From positions 7,316,001 to 7,380,000 of the forward strand of contig CM044309.1 in assembly GCA_024291935.2 (NCBI GenBank): a DNA stretch of 64,000 bases, given 5' to 3'. The stretch comes from Okapia johnstoni. Its lineage: Eukaryota; Chordata; Mammalia; Artiodactyla; Giraffidae. The notes beneath the pieces were generated by a model, which saw only the letters and a list, made by a program, of their open reading frames with translations, was not told the origin of the DNA and did no database searches. Below are positions 24,501-36,500 of the stretch, one piece after another. The translations under genes and the position numbers were made by a program. Numbering within the stretch: position 1 is the stretch's first letter; each line of letters starts with the position of its first letter.

Positions 24501-27500
24501 GAGTATAGGCCATTGAGTGAAGTAAAACTACCTAACGAGATAAAAAGCCACTCATTACCGTGTTCATGAAGAAGATATACTAATAGTTGCTCACTTGTAC
24601 TTTATCTGCTGCACTAGGTGACTTGTCAAAGTTTTTCTTTTTTTAATGTTTATTTACGTGGCTGCGTTGAGTCTCTGTTGCAGCATGCAGGATCCTCTGT
24701 TGTGGCGCACGAGCTCTCTAGCTGTGGGGCATTGGCTCAGTAGTTGTAGTGTGTGGGTTTAGTTGCTTTGGTGCCCCAAAGATACACACATCCTAATCCC
24801 CACAATCTACAAATATGTTAGATTATATGTCAAAGGGGAAAGAAGGGTGACAATGAGATCAGCGTTGTTAGCTGATCTTGATATAAGGAGATCACCCTGG
24901 ACTACCTGGGTGCACCCAGTGTGATCATGCGGGTGTGTAAATGTAGAAGACAGCTTCAGAGGGATGTGAGCTGAGAAGGGCCTGACCAGCTATTGCCGGC
25001 TCTGAAGACAAGAGGGATCAGATGTCAAGGAATGTGGGCAGCCTCTGGAAGCTGGAAAAGGCAAGAAAACACATTCCCTCCTAGAGTCTCCAAAATACAC
25101 ACACCCCTACAACACATTGATTTTAGGTCGGTGAGACCCATTCTGATAGCTGATCTGCAGAGATGTAAGATAATAAATTTGTATGGTTTTAAGCCACTAA
25201 GTTTGTGGTAATTTGCCATAGCTGCAATTGGAAACTAATACAGTCACTGACTCTGGATTAAGTCTTTCAGTAGCATGGCTACATGAATATATTTTAACTT
25301 AAGCTTCACAAAAGAATAAGGCCTCCAGGATGGATGCATTATTTTTTGTTTATAGGATAATGGCAATTCTCAGAGAAAAGCATGAATTTCTGAAGTAAAA
25401 TATTTTCCATGAATTCTAAGGACAGGGAATTTCATTGTAAATATATCTATGTCTACTTTAGATTAATTTAAATAATTAACATACATCCATACCAGATACC
25501 AGGTGGTATTTAAATATAAACCACAAACTGCTTTAATTTTCTTTTTAGTTATTTTTCTTGTCTTATGTAAACTCAATAATTTGACAAACTCCCATGATTC
25601 CTTTTCTTTTACCCTTTAATATTAAAATTCTGAAGTATGGAAGTTGTAATGCAATCTGAACGGTAAGCTATGTTTAGGAGTGAAATAAAAGATTCCAAAT
25701 CTTAAAAGATACAATTAGATTTCAAATCAATGAAGAATACCATCTTTAGGGAATAATCCTGTGTCAAGGATTTATTGGATTAGAGGATCTTTCTGACTCC
25801 TCTTAGGTATGGTCCTTCCTGTGTCTGACCAATCTGAGGTTAGTAGGTACATGTAGTGTAGCGCAGATCTTCCCTACCCTACCTATCATGTTAATAGTTT
25901 CTGGTATGAACTTTGTGATCACAGTGCGGTTAATGGCTACCTTCCTACTCCACCCCCACCCATGTCTTTCTGGCCTAAGTGAAAAAGTTCATTTGGGGTT
26001 GGTATGACAGAGGACCTCAGATCTTTGGCTAATTTCTGATTTCAGGAAATTAGCCCCTTTGCTGAGTTTTAAATGATTCTGAATCTGTGAGTCACAGTGT
26101 TAGGATACTCTTGAGTTGCTCAAGTGAGTTATGAATGGATCATTAATTGTGTTTTTAAATACCCTTGAAATGGTTTGTAATAAAATTTTAATGAAATTAT
26201 GTACTTTAATTGAGAATTAACTTGTGCTTAAATAAAGTGAACATGAAACTCAAATGAACTTTATTTATAAAGATAATTTTATATGTGAAATAATTAAGGT
26301 TATGATGATTTTTTTTTAGGTTATATGGATCTTAGAAAAGTGGCTTAATTATTTCTTTTTTTCTCATTTGAAGGTGGCTAATGTATGAGTTTATTAATAT
26401 CTATGTTTACAGTTGACAGCACTAAATCTGGGAAACAACCTTTTAGAAGAAGTTCCAGAAGAGATGAAATACCTTACATCCCTGAAGAAGCTCCATTTAT
26501 TTAGAAATAAGATAAATAGATTTGCGTCTGGAGTATGTGGTAAGTTAGTCAAACAAGAGCATATTTAGAGTGTCAAAGTTAATTTTCTTATATTGAGCAA
26601 TTTGGAACTAAAGTGAAAAAGGAATTTTAGTCTTTTTTGGTTTGAGATATTTACACTTGAAATTAGAGAATTTGGGGAACAACTTTTTTAAACTACTGTA
26701 TTATATATTTATTTACATGTAAATCTAAGAAAATAAGTAAGTGTTAAATTAATGTTAGCAAATTTTCCCCTTTTCAGAATCAGGGTACACATAGACTCTC
26801 AAATCTGAGCACCCTTTTTCTGGACTAGAGAGAAAACTAGTTGAAAATCAAATCAAGAAACATCTCCACAGTTCTCATTGTTCTTTATACTTTTTACACC
26901 CTCTTAACTACTAAGTCACTATCTTTGTTTAAGATGTGAAGCTGCATTTGAATCAGTTCTAATGAGATGGATGAAACTGGAGCCTGTTATACAGAGTGAA
27001 GTAAGTCAGAAAGAAAAACACCAATACAGTACATTAACGCATATATATATATGGAATTTAGAAAGATGGTAATGATGACCCTATATACGAGACATCAGAA
27101 GAGACACAGATATAAAGAATAGACTTTTGGACTCTGTGGGAGAAGGCGAGGGTGGGATGATTTGAGAGAATAGCATTGAAACATATATATTACCATTTGT
27201 GAAATAGATTGCCAGTCTAGGTTTGATGCATGAGACAGGGTGCTCAGGGCCGGTGCACTGGGATGACCCAGAGGGATGGGATGGGGAGGAAGGTGGGAGG
27301 GGGGTTCAGGATGGGGAACACATGTACACCCATGGCTGACTCATGTCAATGTATGGCAAAAACCACTACAGTACTGTAAAGTAATTAGCCTCCAATTAAA
27401 ATAAATAATTAAAAAAAAAAGATGTGAAGCTTAACTTGGGGAGAATTTTAAAGAAAAGATATGAGGTTAAATAAATCACATTTCTTCTTCGTGTTTCCCT

Positions 27501-30500
27501 TAAGCTAATAATTTCTCCGTTTAATATGACATTTTTCCTATTTAATGTAGGTAGAATATGCTTAAGGATAAAACACATGACAAAGAGATCCAGATAATCT
27601 TTATAGCTTCATTAACTCATGTAAGGGACTTCACTACTTTATGTGTCCCCAGTAGTAAAATCAGAACTATATAATAGAATTTATGACATCCTGTGAACTT
27701 CTGAGGCATGGGTACTATATATTGTCATCATTATCACTGAGAAGCATTTATTAAAGGTATAATTTCATGGGGTCTCAGTTGTGGATATATAACAAAAACA
27801 CAAGTAGATTCGAGTACTACCTCTTTAAAGTATTTTAAAATATTAGATCATGTGTCTTGGAGAAATATTTTTCCACAAAATAATAACTGTAGTAAACTTA
27901 TTAATGGTATGTACATTATATACCATTATATACCTATAAACTTAGGTACAGGGTTCAATTATAATTTATTTACAAAGAAAACAGTTTATAAATAATAAAA
28001 AATTAAGAGCATGCAAAAAAGTGCATAATAATATTTATGAACTACATTGAGGGGCAAACAGGTAAAATCTGGTGTATATAAATGATATTAAGCAACTTAG
28101 TTCATGCTACTTTAGACTTCTGTAAAGAAATTTTTTCTCATGTTGCTCTTAAATTTGAGGTTTAAAAAATACATGTAATCTGTGTACAGTACCTTACCCC
28201 TGAAGGTCTGTAGTTTCTCTATTTCTTGATCTGGAGCTGTCGAACTTTGAAAATCTCATGTGAGTGACATAAATTATGTTCTATGCCAGGTCTTGATTAT
28301 CCAAAGGCAGAAGCAGTTTGGTGTCCAACATGTGTTGCATGGTGCTGTTCTTTCCCCTTTCCCTATCCCATCAGAGTAGACTGGACCAGGGTGAGACGTG
28401 TTCCAAGCAGAGTCAGTCACATTCTCTTTCTTCGGGTTCATGACAGAATCTTAAACAGTTTTTCTGGTCTGAGCTAACCACATGAACTAAGAGAAAAGTT
28501 GCAAACTGGTGACCTGTGGGATGAATCTGGTTTACGAATAGGTTGGTTCTGTTTTGTCTGCCTCTCTAAAATTTTGAATTAGGGTCAAAGCCAGCTTAAA
28601 ACTTAATATTAAAAAACGAAGATCATGGCATCTGGTCCCATCACTTCATGGCAAATAGATGGGAAAAAGGGGGAAGCAGTGACAGATTTCCTCTTCTTGG
28701 GCTCTAAAATCACTGCGGATGTTGACTGCAGCCTGGAAATTAGAAGACAGTTGCTTCTTGCCAGGAAAGCTATGACAAACCTAGACAGTGTGTTAAAAAG
28801 CAAAGACATCATTTTGCCAAGAAAGGTCCATATAGTCAAGACTATGGTCTTTCCAGTAGTTATGTACAGATGTGAGAGCTGGACCATAAAGAAGGCAGAA
28901 CACTGAATTTGAACTGTGGTGTTGGAGAAGACTCTTGAGGGTCCCTTCCTTGTACAGCAAGGAGATCAAATCCGTCAATCAAAACTGAATACTCATTGGA
29001 AGGACTGATGCTGAAGTTGAAGCTCCAATACTTTAGCCACCTAATGCGAAGAGCCAACTAATTGAAAAAGACCCTGATGCTAGGAAAGACTGAAGGCAGA
29101 AGGGGAAGAGGGCAACAGAGGATGAGATGGCTGGAGGGTATCACCGATTCAGTGGACATGACCTTGGGCAAACTCAGAGAGATGGTGAGGGACCGGGAAG
29201 CCTGGTGTGCTGTACTCCATGAGATCGTGAAGAGTCGGACACAACTTGGCAACTGAACAAAAACCCAAATTTGCAAATTAAGAGAGTTCATATAAAAGTC
29301 TGGATCTCTGGCTCTTTTTTGTTTCTGTGAAAAAGAAAGATTAGGCAACAATGGACTCACATTCCCACATGACACCAGTTGCGGGGAGCTGGCTGAAGTG
29401 CAGGTCCCCTGTGGCAAAAAGCATGCGTTCGCCAGTTCAGTGCACCCCTGCCTGGCCCACTGTTGTGTTTTGAGTTACCTTCTCGGTTCATGTAGGCATT
29501 TCAGTCTGAGAACTCTGTCTACTCCATAACCATTCAAACGCAGCAGCTGTGGGATGGCTATATGGATACATGGAAAAGTAGAGATAATATGTTTAAAAGT
29601 GAAAGAATAAGGAGTGAAGGAATGCGGGAGAGGGAGAATATGAATATGAAGCTTAGAGAAGCTATAACGAAAAATGAAACTCTGTGTTCTGCAGAGATTC
29701 CCAGAGAGTATAATCTCCCAGACGTGGAGAATCTCCTGGAGAGAGACAGACCATTGGCCTGGAGCTGGTGTGGGGGTCTCCTTGACCATCACAACTCGGT
29801 TCAGTGATTCTGAGGGAGCATCAGAAGCCCAGGGGACCCTCTGTGACCACCAATAGAAGTCAGAGGACTATATATATATATATATACCCCCAATACATAC
29901 AGTTGACCCTTGAACAACACAGGTTTGAGTTGTGGGTCCACTTATACCAGGGTAATTTTTCAATGGTAAATGCTGCCGTACTGCAGGTTCCCGGGTTGGT
30001 TAAATCCTGGGGTGCAGAAGAACAGATGGGAGGGCCCACTGTAAGTTATACATGGATTTTTCCACTGGTGGAGGATGGGTGCCTCTAATGCCCGCAAGTT
30101 GTTCATGGGAATGCTGTATTTATATATATAAACACACACACCCGTGTAAAATCACATACTATGTATGTTTATACACATGTATTTCTATTAAGGTGACTAT
30201 AGCCGCACTGCAGGGCCCAGCATGTTGGAAACAGGATAGAGCAGGGCAGGCCCAGGCAGCAATGGACTGGCTCCTGGGGAGGCCTAAGGCCACAGACTGC
30301 TGGGGAGAAAATGTACCTAGAAGCGGGGTACACCCAGTCTGGAATCAGTGACTTCAAGTTCCAGGCGCTGATGGTGGTGCCCCGGAGATCGACCTCCGCC
30401 CGGGGCTGGGAAGTATCGGCGCGACGGTGTCCACGGCATCCACGAGCAGCGCGGGCAGGCCCGGCGCCCTGCGTGCAGGAGGGGTGCCAGAGGGGAGCCA

Positions 30501-33500
30501 TCACGTACCCGGCACGGAGGGCCGGGAGAGCCCCCTAGTTCTCGACTTCTTCTTGCACCCCGCGCAGAAACTGGCGACTGAAGAGGACCTGTTCTCCCCG
30601 AAAGACCTCACAGAATTTCCCGGATCCTTCCAGTCTCCGGGAAAGACAGAAACTGTTTCTCGGGCTAGTGCACGTCTGCTCCTTCCGCTCCGGGGAGACC
30701 CTGGCTCTGGTCTTGCGCGGAGTGGAGCGCGCTCTCCGTCTACTTCACCTTCTTCGATACAGGGTTCTGCCTGCCTGGTCCCGAAGAGACTGCAGACCCC
30801 GGGCGGGAGGTCTGCAGACCCCTGCCCTGGCGGGAGATGCCTGCCTGCGGGCCGCGGGGCCTTTGCCGGTATCACCTGCGGTTTTTCTGTTGGGTGAATG
30901 AGTTCCGCTTGTCAAGAAGACCCTTTAGACTAGATTCACGGCGCTTTGCAAACATTTATGGGGCTCCTCTTGCAGGTCTCAAAAACAGAACTAAAACAGT
31001 CCTGGGTACCGATGCCTTTGAGTTTCTGATTCAAGTTTGTGGTGAGTTTGGCAGTACCCCTGTGTCCTCAGGGGCCACGATTTAGCTTTGTGACTTTGCG
31101 GTAAATTGTACCTTTTTGCTTAAACTAATTTAAGAGGGTTATCAGTTACCAGCACCCAAAGAACCTTGGCCAAGGCAAGAAAACAAGGAGAACAAAGGTG
31201 TATGGAAAAGTGACTAAAAATTATTTTCTAACAGATAGCTAAAGTGACTGAAATTATTTTCTAACAGATGGTTTACAAAGTTTGATCCTGCTTAATCTGA
31301 ACAACAATCAGCTTACATGGATTCCTCAAGAAATTAGCAGGTAATGTTGTTATAATGAGAGTTGGTAACTTTTCCCCTCTCCCCCCTCAACTGCGGTGTC
31401 CTCCCACCCTGGTCGTTAGAGCGCTGTATGCCTAGACTCAAGGCCTTGTGAGGTTAATACATAGCAAAGAGCAATCGAAAGACTGAGGCAAGCCACTAAT
31501 TCTTTAAACACTTCAGAGAAATGAGAAACAGCATGATTTGGTAGTCTAAGTATAAAAGTGCGGGTTTGAAACAAAGTTCTAAAGTTGATTGTTACTGGTT
31601 TTTCACTGGGGTTGTTGGAGCTTGCTCTGCTCTAGAACTGGGGACTTTAAACTTACAGTAAAACATTTTCAGCTTGATGGAATAGGTAATGTGAAAATAA
31701 AGACTTTAAAGTCAGTATGCCATTTTCATGAAAAAAACCCCACATTTTACTATCACTGACACGGGCATGGACGAGCCGCTGTTACACTGGCTTTCTGGGG
31801 CCAGCTGAGGGCCTGTCCTTCTGTTGGCAGAACACCCTCTTGGGCTTTTCTTCTGACTGTTGGAGAGAGAAACCTAAGCAGGGTTACCTTGGAGACTCCT
31901 TATTGCCTGTTGAACAGAAACAGATTTTTTTTTTTTAATTTATTTATTTTAGTTGGAGGCTAATTACTTTACAATATTGTGGTGGTTTTTGCCATACATT
32001 GACATAAATCAGCCCTGGGTTTACATGTGTTCCCCATCCTGAACCCCCCTCCCACCTCCCTCCACATCCCACCCCTCTGGGTCATCCCATTGCCCCAGCC
32101 CTGAGCATTTGTCTCATGCATCGAACCTGGACTGGCGATCTGTTTCACATATGATAATATACGTGTTCCAATGCTATTCTCTCAGTTCATCCCACCCTCG
32201 CCTTCTCCCACAGAGTCCAAAAGACTGTTTTATACATCTGTGTCTCTTTTTCTGTCTTGCATATACGGTTATCGTTGTCATCCTTCTAAATTCCATATAT
32301 ATGCGTTAGTATACTGTATTGGTGTTTTTCTTTCTGGCTTACTTCATTCTGTATAATGGGCTCCAGTTTCATCCATCTCAATAGAACCAATTCAAATGTG
32401 TTTTTTTTAATGGCTGAGTAATATTCCATTGTGTATATGTACCACAGCTTCCTTATCCATTCGTCTGCTGATGGACATCTAGGTTGCTTCCATGTCCTGG
32501 CTATTGTAAACAGTGCTGCGATGAACATTGGGGTACATGCGTCTCTTTCAATTCTGGTTTCCTCGGTGTGTATGCCCAGCAGTGGGATTGCTGGGTCATA
32601 TGGCAGTTCTAGTCCCAGTTTTTTAAGGAATCTCCACACTGTTCTCCATAGTGGCTGTACTAGTTTGTATTCCCACCAACAGTGTAAGAGGGTTCCCTTT
32701 TCTCCACACCCTCTCCAGCATTTATTGCTTGTAGACTTTTGGATAGCAGCCATTCTGACTGGAGTGAAAAAGTACCCCACTGTGGCTTTGATTTGCATTT
32801 CTCTAATAATGAGTGATGTTGAGCATCTTTTCATGTGTTTGTTAGCCATCTATATGTCTTCTTTAGAGAAATGTCTGTTTAGTTCTTTGGCCCATTTTTT
32901 GATTGGGTCAAGAAACAGATGTATTACAACATAAAAACATCCAGATTTTTGAAGGAAGGATACAAAACTATGAATGGTTCTCAACAAAAGGCTTTCTGCC
33001 TTACCTAAAGTTTATTTCAATTTACTTGTCTATACCTCTACCCAATCTATTTTTCCAAGATAGATTTTTACAGAAAAAGTAATGTTTTAAATAAAAGCAC
33101 CTAGAAAAATATTTGAAGCTATCTCATTTCTGAAGAAAAGGAATATTTATAGTAACAAATGCCAATAGTTGTCTTCTTGCTTTTTCACTCATTCAGTTTA
33201 TCAGTTGATTTATATGTTGGTGATGTAATGAAAAAAATGACACTTTGGAAGATCTGGTGAATTAGGTTCAGGTCATAACTTTGTGCAAACTAGCCTTATG
33301 ACCTTGGCCAAGTAGTTTAAGTGTCTTGGATATTGGTTTTCTCATCTCTAAAGGAAGAATTTTGAGAAGACGAACTTCAAAATTCTTGCAGCTATAACAT
33401 ATTGAGTTCACAGTTCAATAAGCTTAGCTCTGTTTGGAGAACAGAGTACAGTATTGTCTTTCATTAAATGTATTCTTAACTATTTTATGTGTTTTTTGAT

Positions 33501-36500
33501 GTTATTGTAAATGGAATTTTGAAAATTTTATTTTTCACTTGTTTGTGGCTACAATATACACTTAAAATAAATTTAAAATAGAGACTTTGTAGTCTGTGGC
33601 CCTGCTTTTAGTTCTAGTAGGTTTAGATTTTTTTTTGCACTACTTCTCTTTAATATTTTAGTATCTAAAGCTTTGCCCATCTTTTTAATTTTGAAATACT
33701 CTTCTCCCATACCTTTACAAATTACTTCTTAACCTGGTTTATCTATTTTTCTGCTCTTGCCTTCTCTGAGTGCCTGTTGGGAGGGGATCAGATGTTCATA
33801 TTTCTCAAGAATCTTTTTGTTGGCTTCCTCTCTGCCTCTTTCTCCCCTTTTGTTGTTGTTCTTTCTGTCAGTCTCATCTATTCATATGGCTTCCACAACT
33901 GAGATCATAGAGTCCTTCCACAAATCTCTTTCGCTCGCACTGACTATTGTCCTAAGCTCCAGTCCCCCATTTATAACTGCCTAGAAATGTCACCTCATTC
34001 TGTTGTTACTTTAACACCTTTAGAGCTTTATAAATCCTCATTCTTAGCTTTGCAAGAAGACATGTCTACATTTGAATGTTGACACAGTTTTCTAATGGTT
34101 AAGTTAGACAAGTTATTCACTGCCTCTGATCCTTTATTTTCCTCATTTCTGGATTAAATGTAATAATTCCAACCTTAGGGTTGTGCTGTTGATTAAATTT
34201 AATGTACGAGTACATAGTTAGTGCTCAGTAATGCTTATTTTAGCTTCTCTGGTGGCTCAGAGAGTAAAGCATCTGCCTTCAATGTGGAAGACCCAGATTT
34301 GATCCCTGGATCGGGAAGATCCCCTGGAGGAGGAAATGGCAACCCACTCCAGAACCCTTGCCTGGAAAATCCCATGGACGGAGGAGCCTGGTGCCGGCTA
34401 CAGTCCATGGGGTTTTAAAGAGTTGGACACAACTGAGTGACTTCACTATTCACTTTCAATGCTTATTTCTTCTGGCTTCTTTATTCAAAATACACTTAAT
34501 ATTTTCTCAAGGAAAATATTACTCAAGGCATATTTACTATGCCTCCCTGTTGCCCTAATTGTTTCAGGCCAAGTTCAAAATGTTGGTTCTTCCAAAGTGC
34601 TTGTGAACCTCAGGTACTGCATCTGCAATTAATACAGTATATGTACAAAGACTGAAGACAGAATTTTCTTTCTCTTAAATCTGGGTTTTGATTACATGAA
34701 ATACTTTAAACATGAACCATCTGATCACAAAATATCTTTAAAAGTTAAATTACAACAAAGATTTTTTTTTTATCCTCAAATTCATTGTAGTTGTGAATAC
34801 TTGACTGGAAAAAAGCTCAGATGAGCTACAAAAAATAGGAATTGATACGTGGCTCTGATAAATGGTATATGTACATAAATGTACAGTGGTCTTCCTTATT
34901 CTTGTGAATTTCATTCGTATATTTTGTTTATTTTTTAGATTAAAAAATCTTAGATGTTTGAGTATAAATCATAACCAGCTAGCCAGCATTCCTAGAGAAC
35001 TTTGTTTCCTTGAGAATCTTTCTGAACTTCAACTTAACTACAATCAGCTCGTGTGTATGCCCAAAGAAATTAAGTTCTTGAAGAAGCTCCGGAAGCTTCT
35101 TCTGGCCAGGAACAACATTAAATCTTTGCCAGAGGTAAGGAAAACATGGAACCAAATTTTGTTTTGTTGGTGAAGAACTCATTCCACCGAGGGGAGAGCA
35201 GTTATAGACTAGATCAGAGCATCTGCGTACCAGCCATCATTTGCTTTCCCTCTGATTACGTGTGATAAATTCCCAAATCACTGTGACAAAAGGTTATCAC
35301 TTGGATTTTTTTTTACAAAGCTAGGTATGCTAGACTTGGTAGATAAAAATACAGAATGCTTTAAATTTGAATTTCAGATTACCAAAGAAGAATCTTTTTA
35401 GTATAAATATGCTCCAAATATTGCATGGGATATACTTATACATTTAAAAAATCTTATCTTTTTTGTCTGAAATTTAAATTTAAGTGAGTCTCCTGTATTT
35501 TTATCTGGCAACTTTGTATACAGCACAAAGTATAAGTACTTTCTGATTTTGGAATATATGCTAGATAGCTTCCATTTTTCCTTTATATCCACTGTCCATC
35601 CTTTTCCAACCTGCTTTTCTCTCCTGTGTCTGGGAGACTGAATTGTATGAGCGTCAGCTACCTCCTTTGTCCTCTGATTTCTTCTAGGATATGTCCAATG
35701 GGAGGCAGCATCAGGAGGTAAAAGAGCAGGAGAACACTGAGGATGTGCATGCGCACTTGCTCAGTCGTGTCTGACTCCTTGTGACCCCGTGGACTGTAGC
35801 CTGCTAGACTCCTCTGTGCATGGGATTTTCCAGGCAAGGGAACTGGAGTGGGTTGCCACTGCCTCCACAAGGGGCTCTTCCTAATCCAGGGACCAAACCC
35901 GCATCTCCTGCATAGGCAGGCGGCTTCTTTGCCACTGGGCCCCCTGGGAAGCCCTGGAGACAGTCCCAGATGGTTTTCCTGTGGTACTGTGTCTGAAAGG
36001 TTGCTGTGAGTTGCCTGCATGCCTTTCTGGAGGGTCATAGCTAATGTCATGTGATCATCAGAACATCATCACATGAACATTCTTACTTTCCCTTGGCTCT
36101 TTAGACCTGTGGTGTTAAAGAACTCCCTGCTGTTGCTAGCTGTTGGGAACTTTGTAGGTTTAGGGAACTACCTTTCTTGGCTTAGGGAACCTTGTTGGTG
36201 TCCCAAAACCCTGTCAAACTTTTATAAACAGTGACTTTATTAAACTCTCCTCAATTTTTCCAGTTTGAGAGTACTGTTTCTTGTTAAGAACCTGTCAACA
36301 GGTTTACCTTCCTTATTTATGCACGTTAGAATTAATTTGGTAGGAGGAAATGCATGGCATGCAGTAAACTGAGGAATAAAAATAGCAGATTAATTCCTGC
36401 TATTCTGCTTTTCTCTAAAGAAGGTGTTTCCTTTAAAAATTCTGTGCACACTGTAATATGATATGTAAAAATATACCAAGGTATAGGCTGTAAATAAGTA

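Larger units (their letters stand above)
9561..26412 (+). other. LRRC69: LRRC69 intron 1 (16.9 kb)
   Basis: Bounded by GTGAGA and TTTACAG. It contains BovB fragments, a large block of opposed L1s (about 12.5-20.7 kb), a MIR/L2-class tract, a Bov-tA SINE, CHR and MLT1 elements. I see no feature at 9600-10780, 20700-21230, 21570-22520, 23210-24100 or 25250-26400. The 116-codon frame at 21619-21969 has no recognisable domain. Confidence 0.85.
26540..31267 (+). other. LRRC69: LRRC69 intron 2 (4.7 kb)
   Basis: Contains a young L1 tail (26944-27418), BovB (28585-29262), a Tigger fossil, a CpG island (30360-30960) and a duplicated acceptor just before exon 3. I recognise nothing at 27440-28580; 29290-29870 is unassigned. 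Confidence 0.85.
31341..34938 (+). other. LRRC69: LRRC69 intron 3 (3.6 kb)
   Basis: Holds a 985-bp antisense L1 and a Bov-tA SINE. The tracts 31345-31910, 32940-34220 and 34470-34930 appear unique or too diverged to classify. Confidence 0.85.

Noticed and set aside
30427..30897. 156-codon + strand frame in the CpG island, as a gene
   Set aside because: Long frames are common in GC-rich DNA. Composition is low in hydrophobic pattern, no domain is visible, and an overlapping opposite-strand frame is equally open.
32286..32849. 187-codon minus-strand frame as a gene
   Set aside because: It is the C-terminal part of L1 ORF2 in a 5'-truncated insertion.
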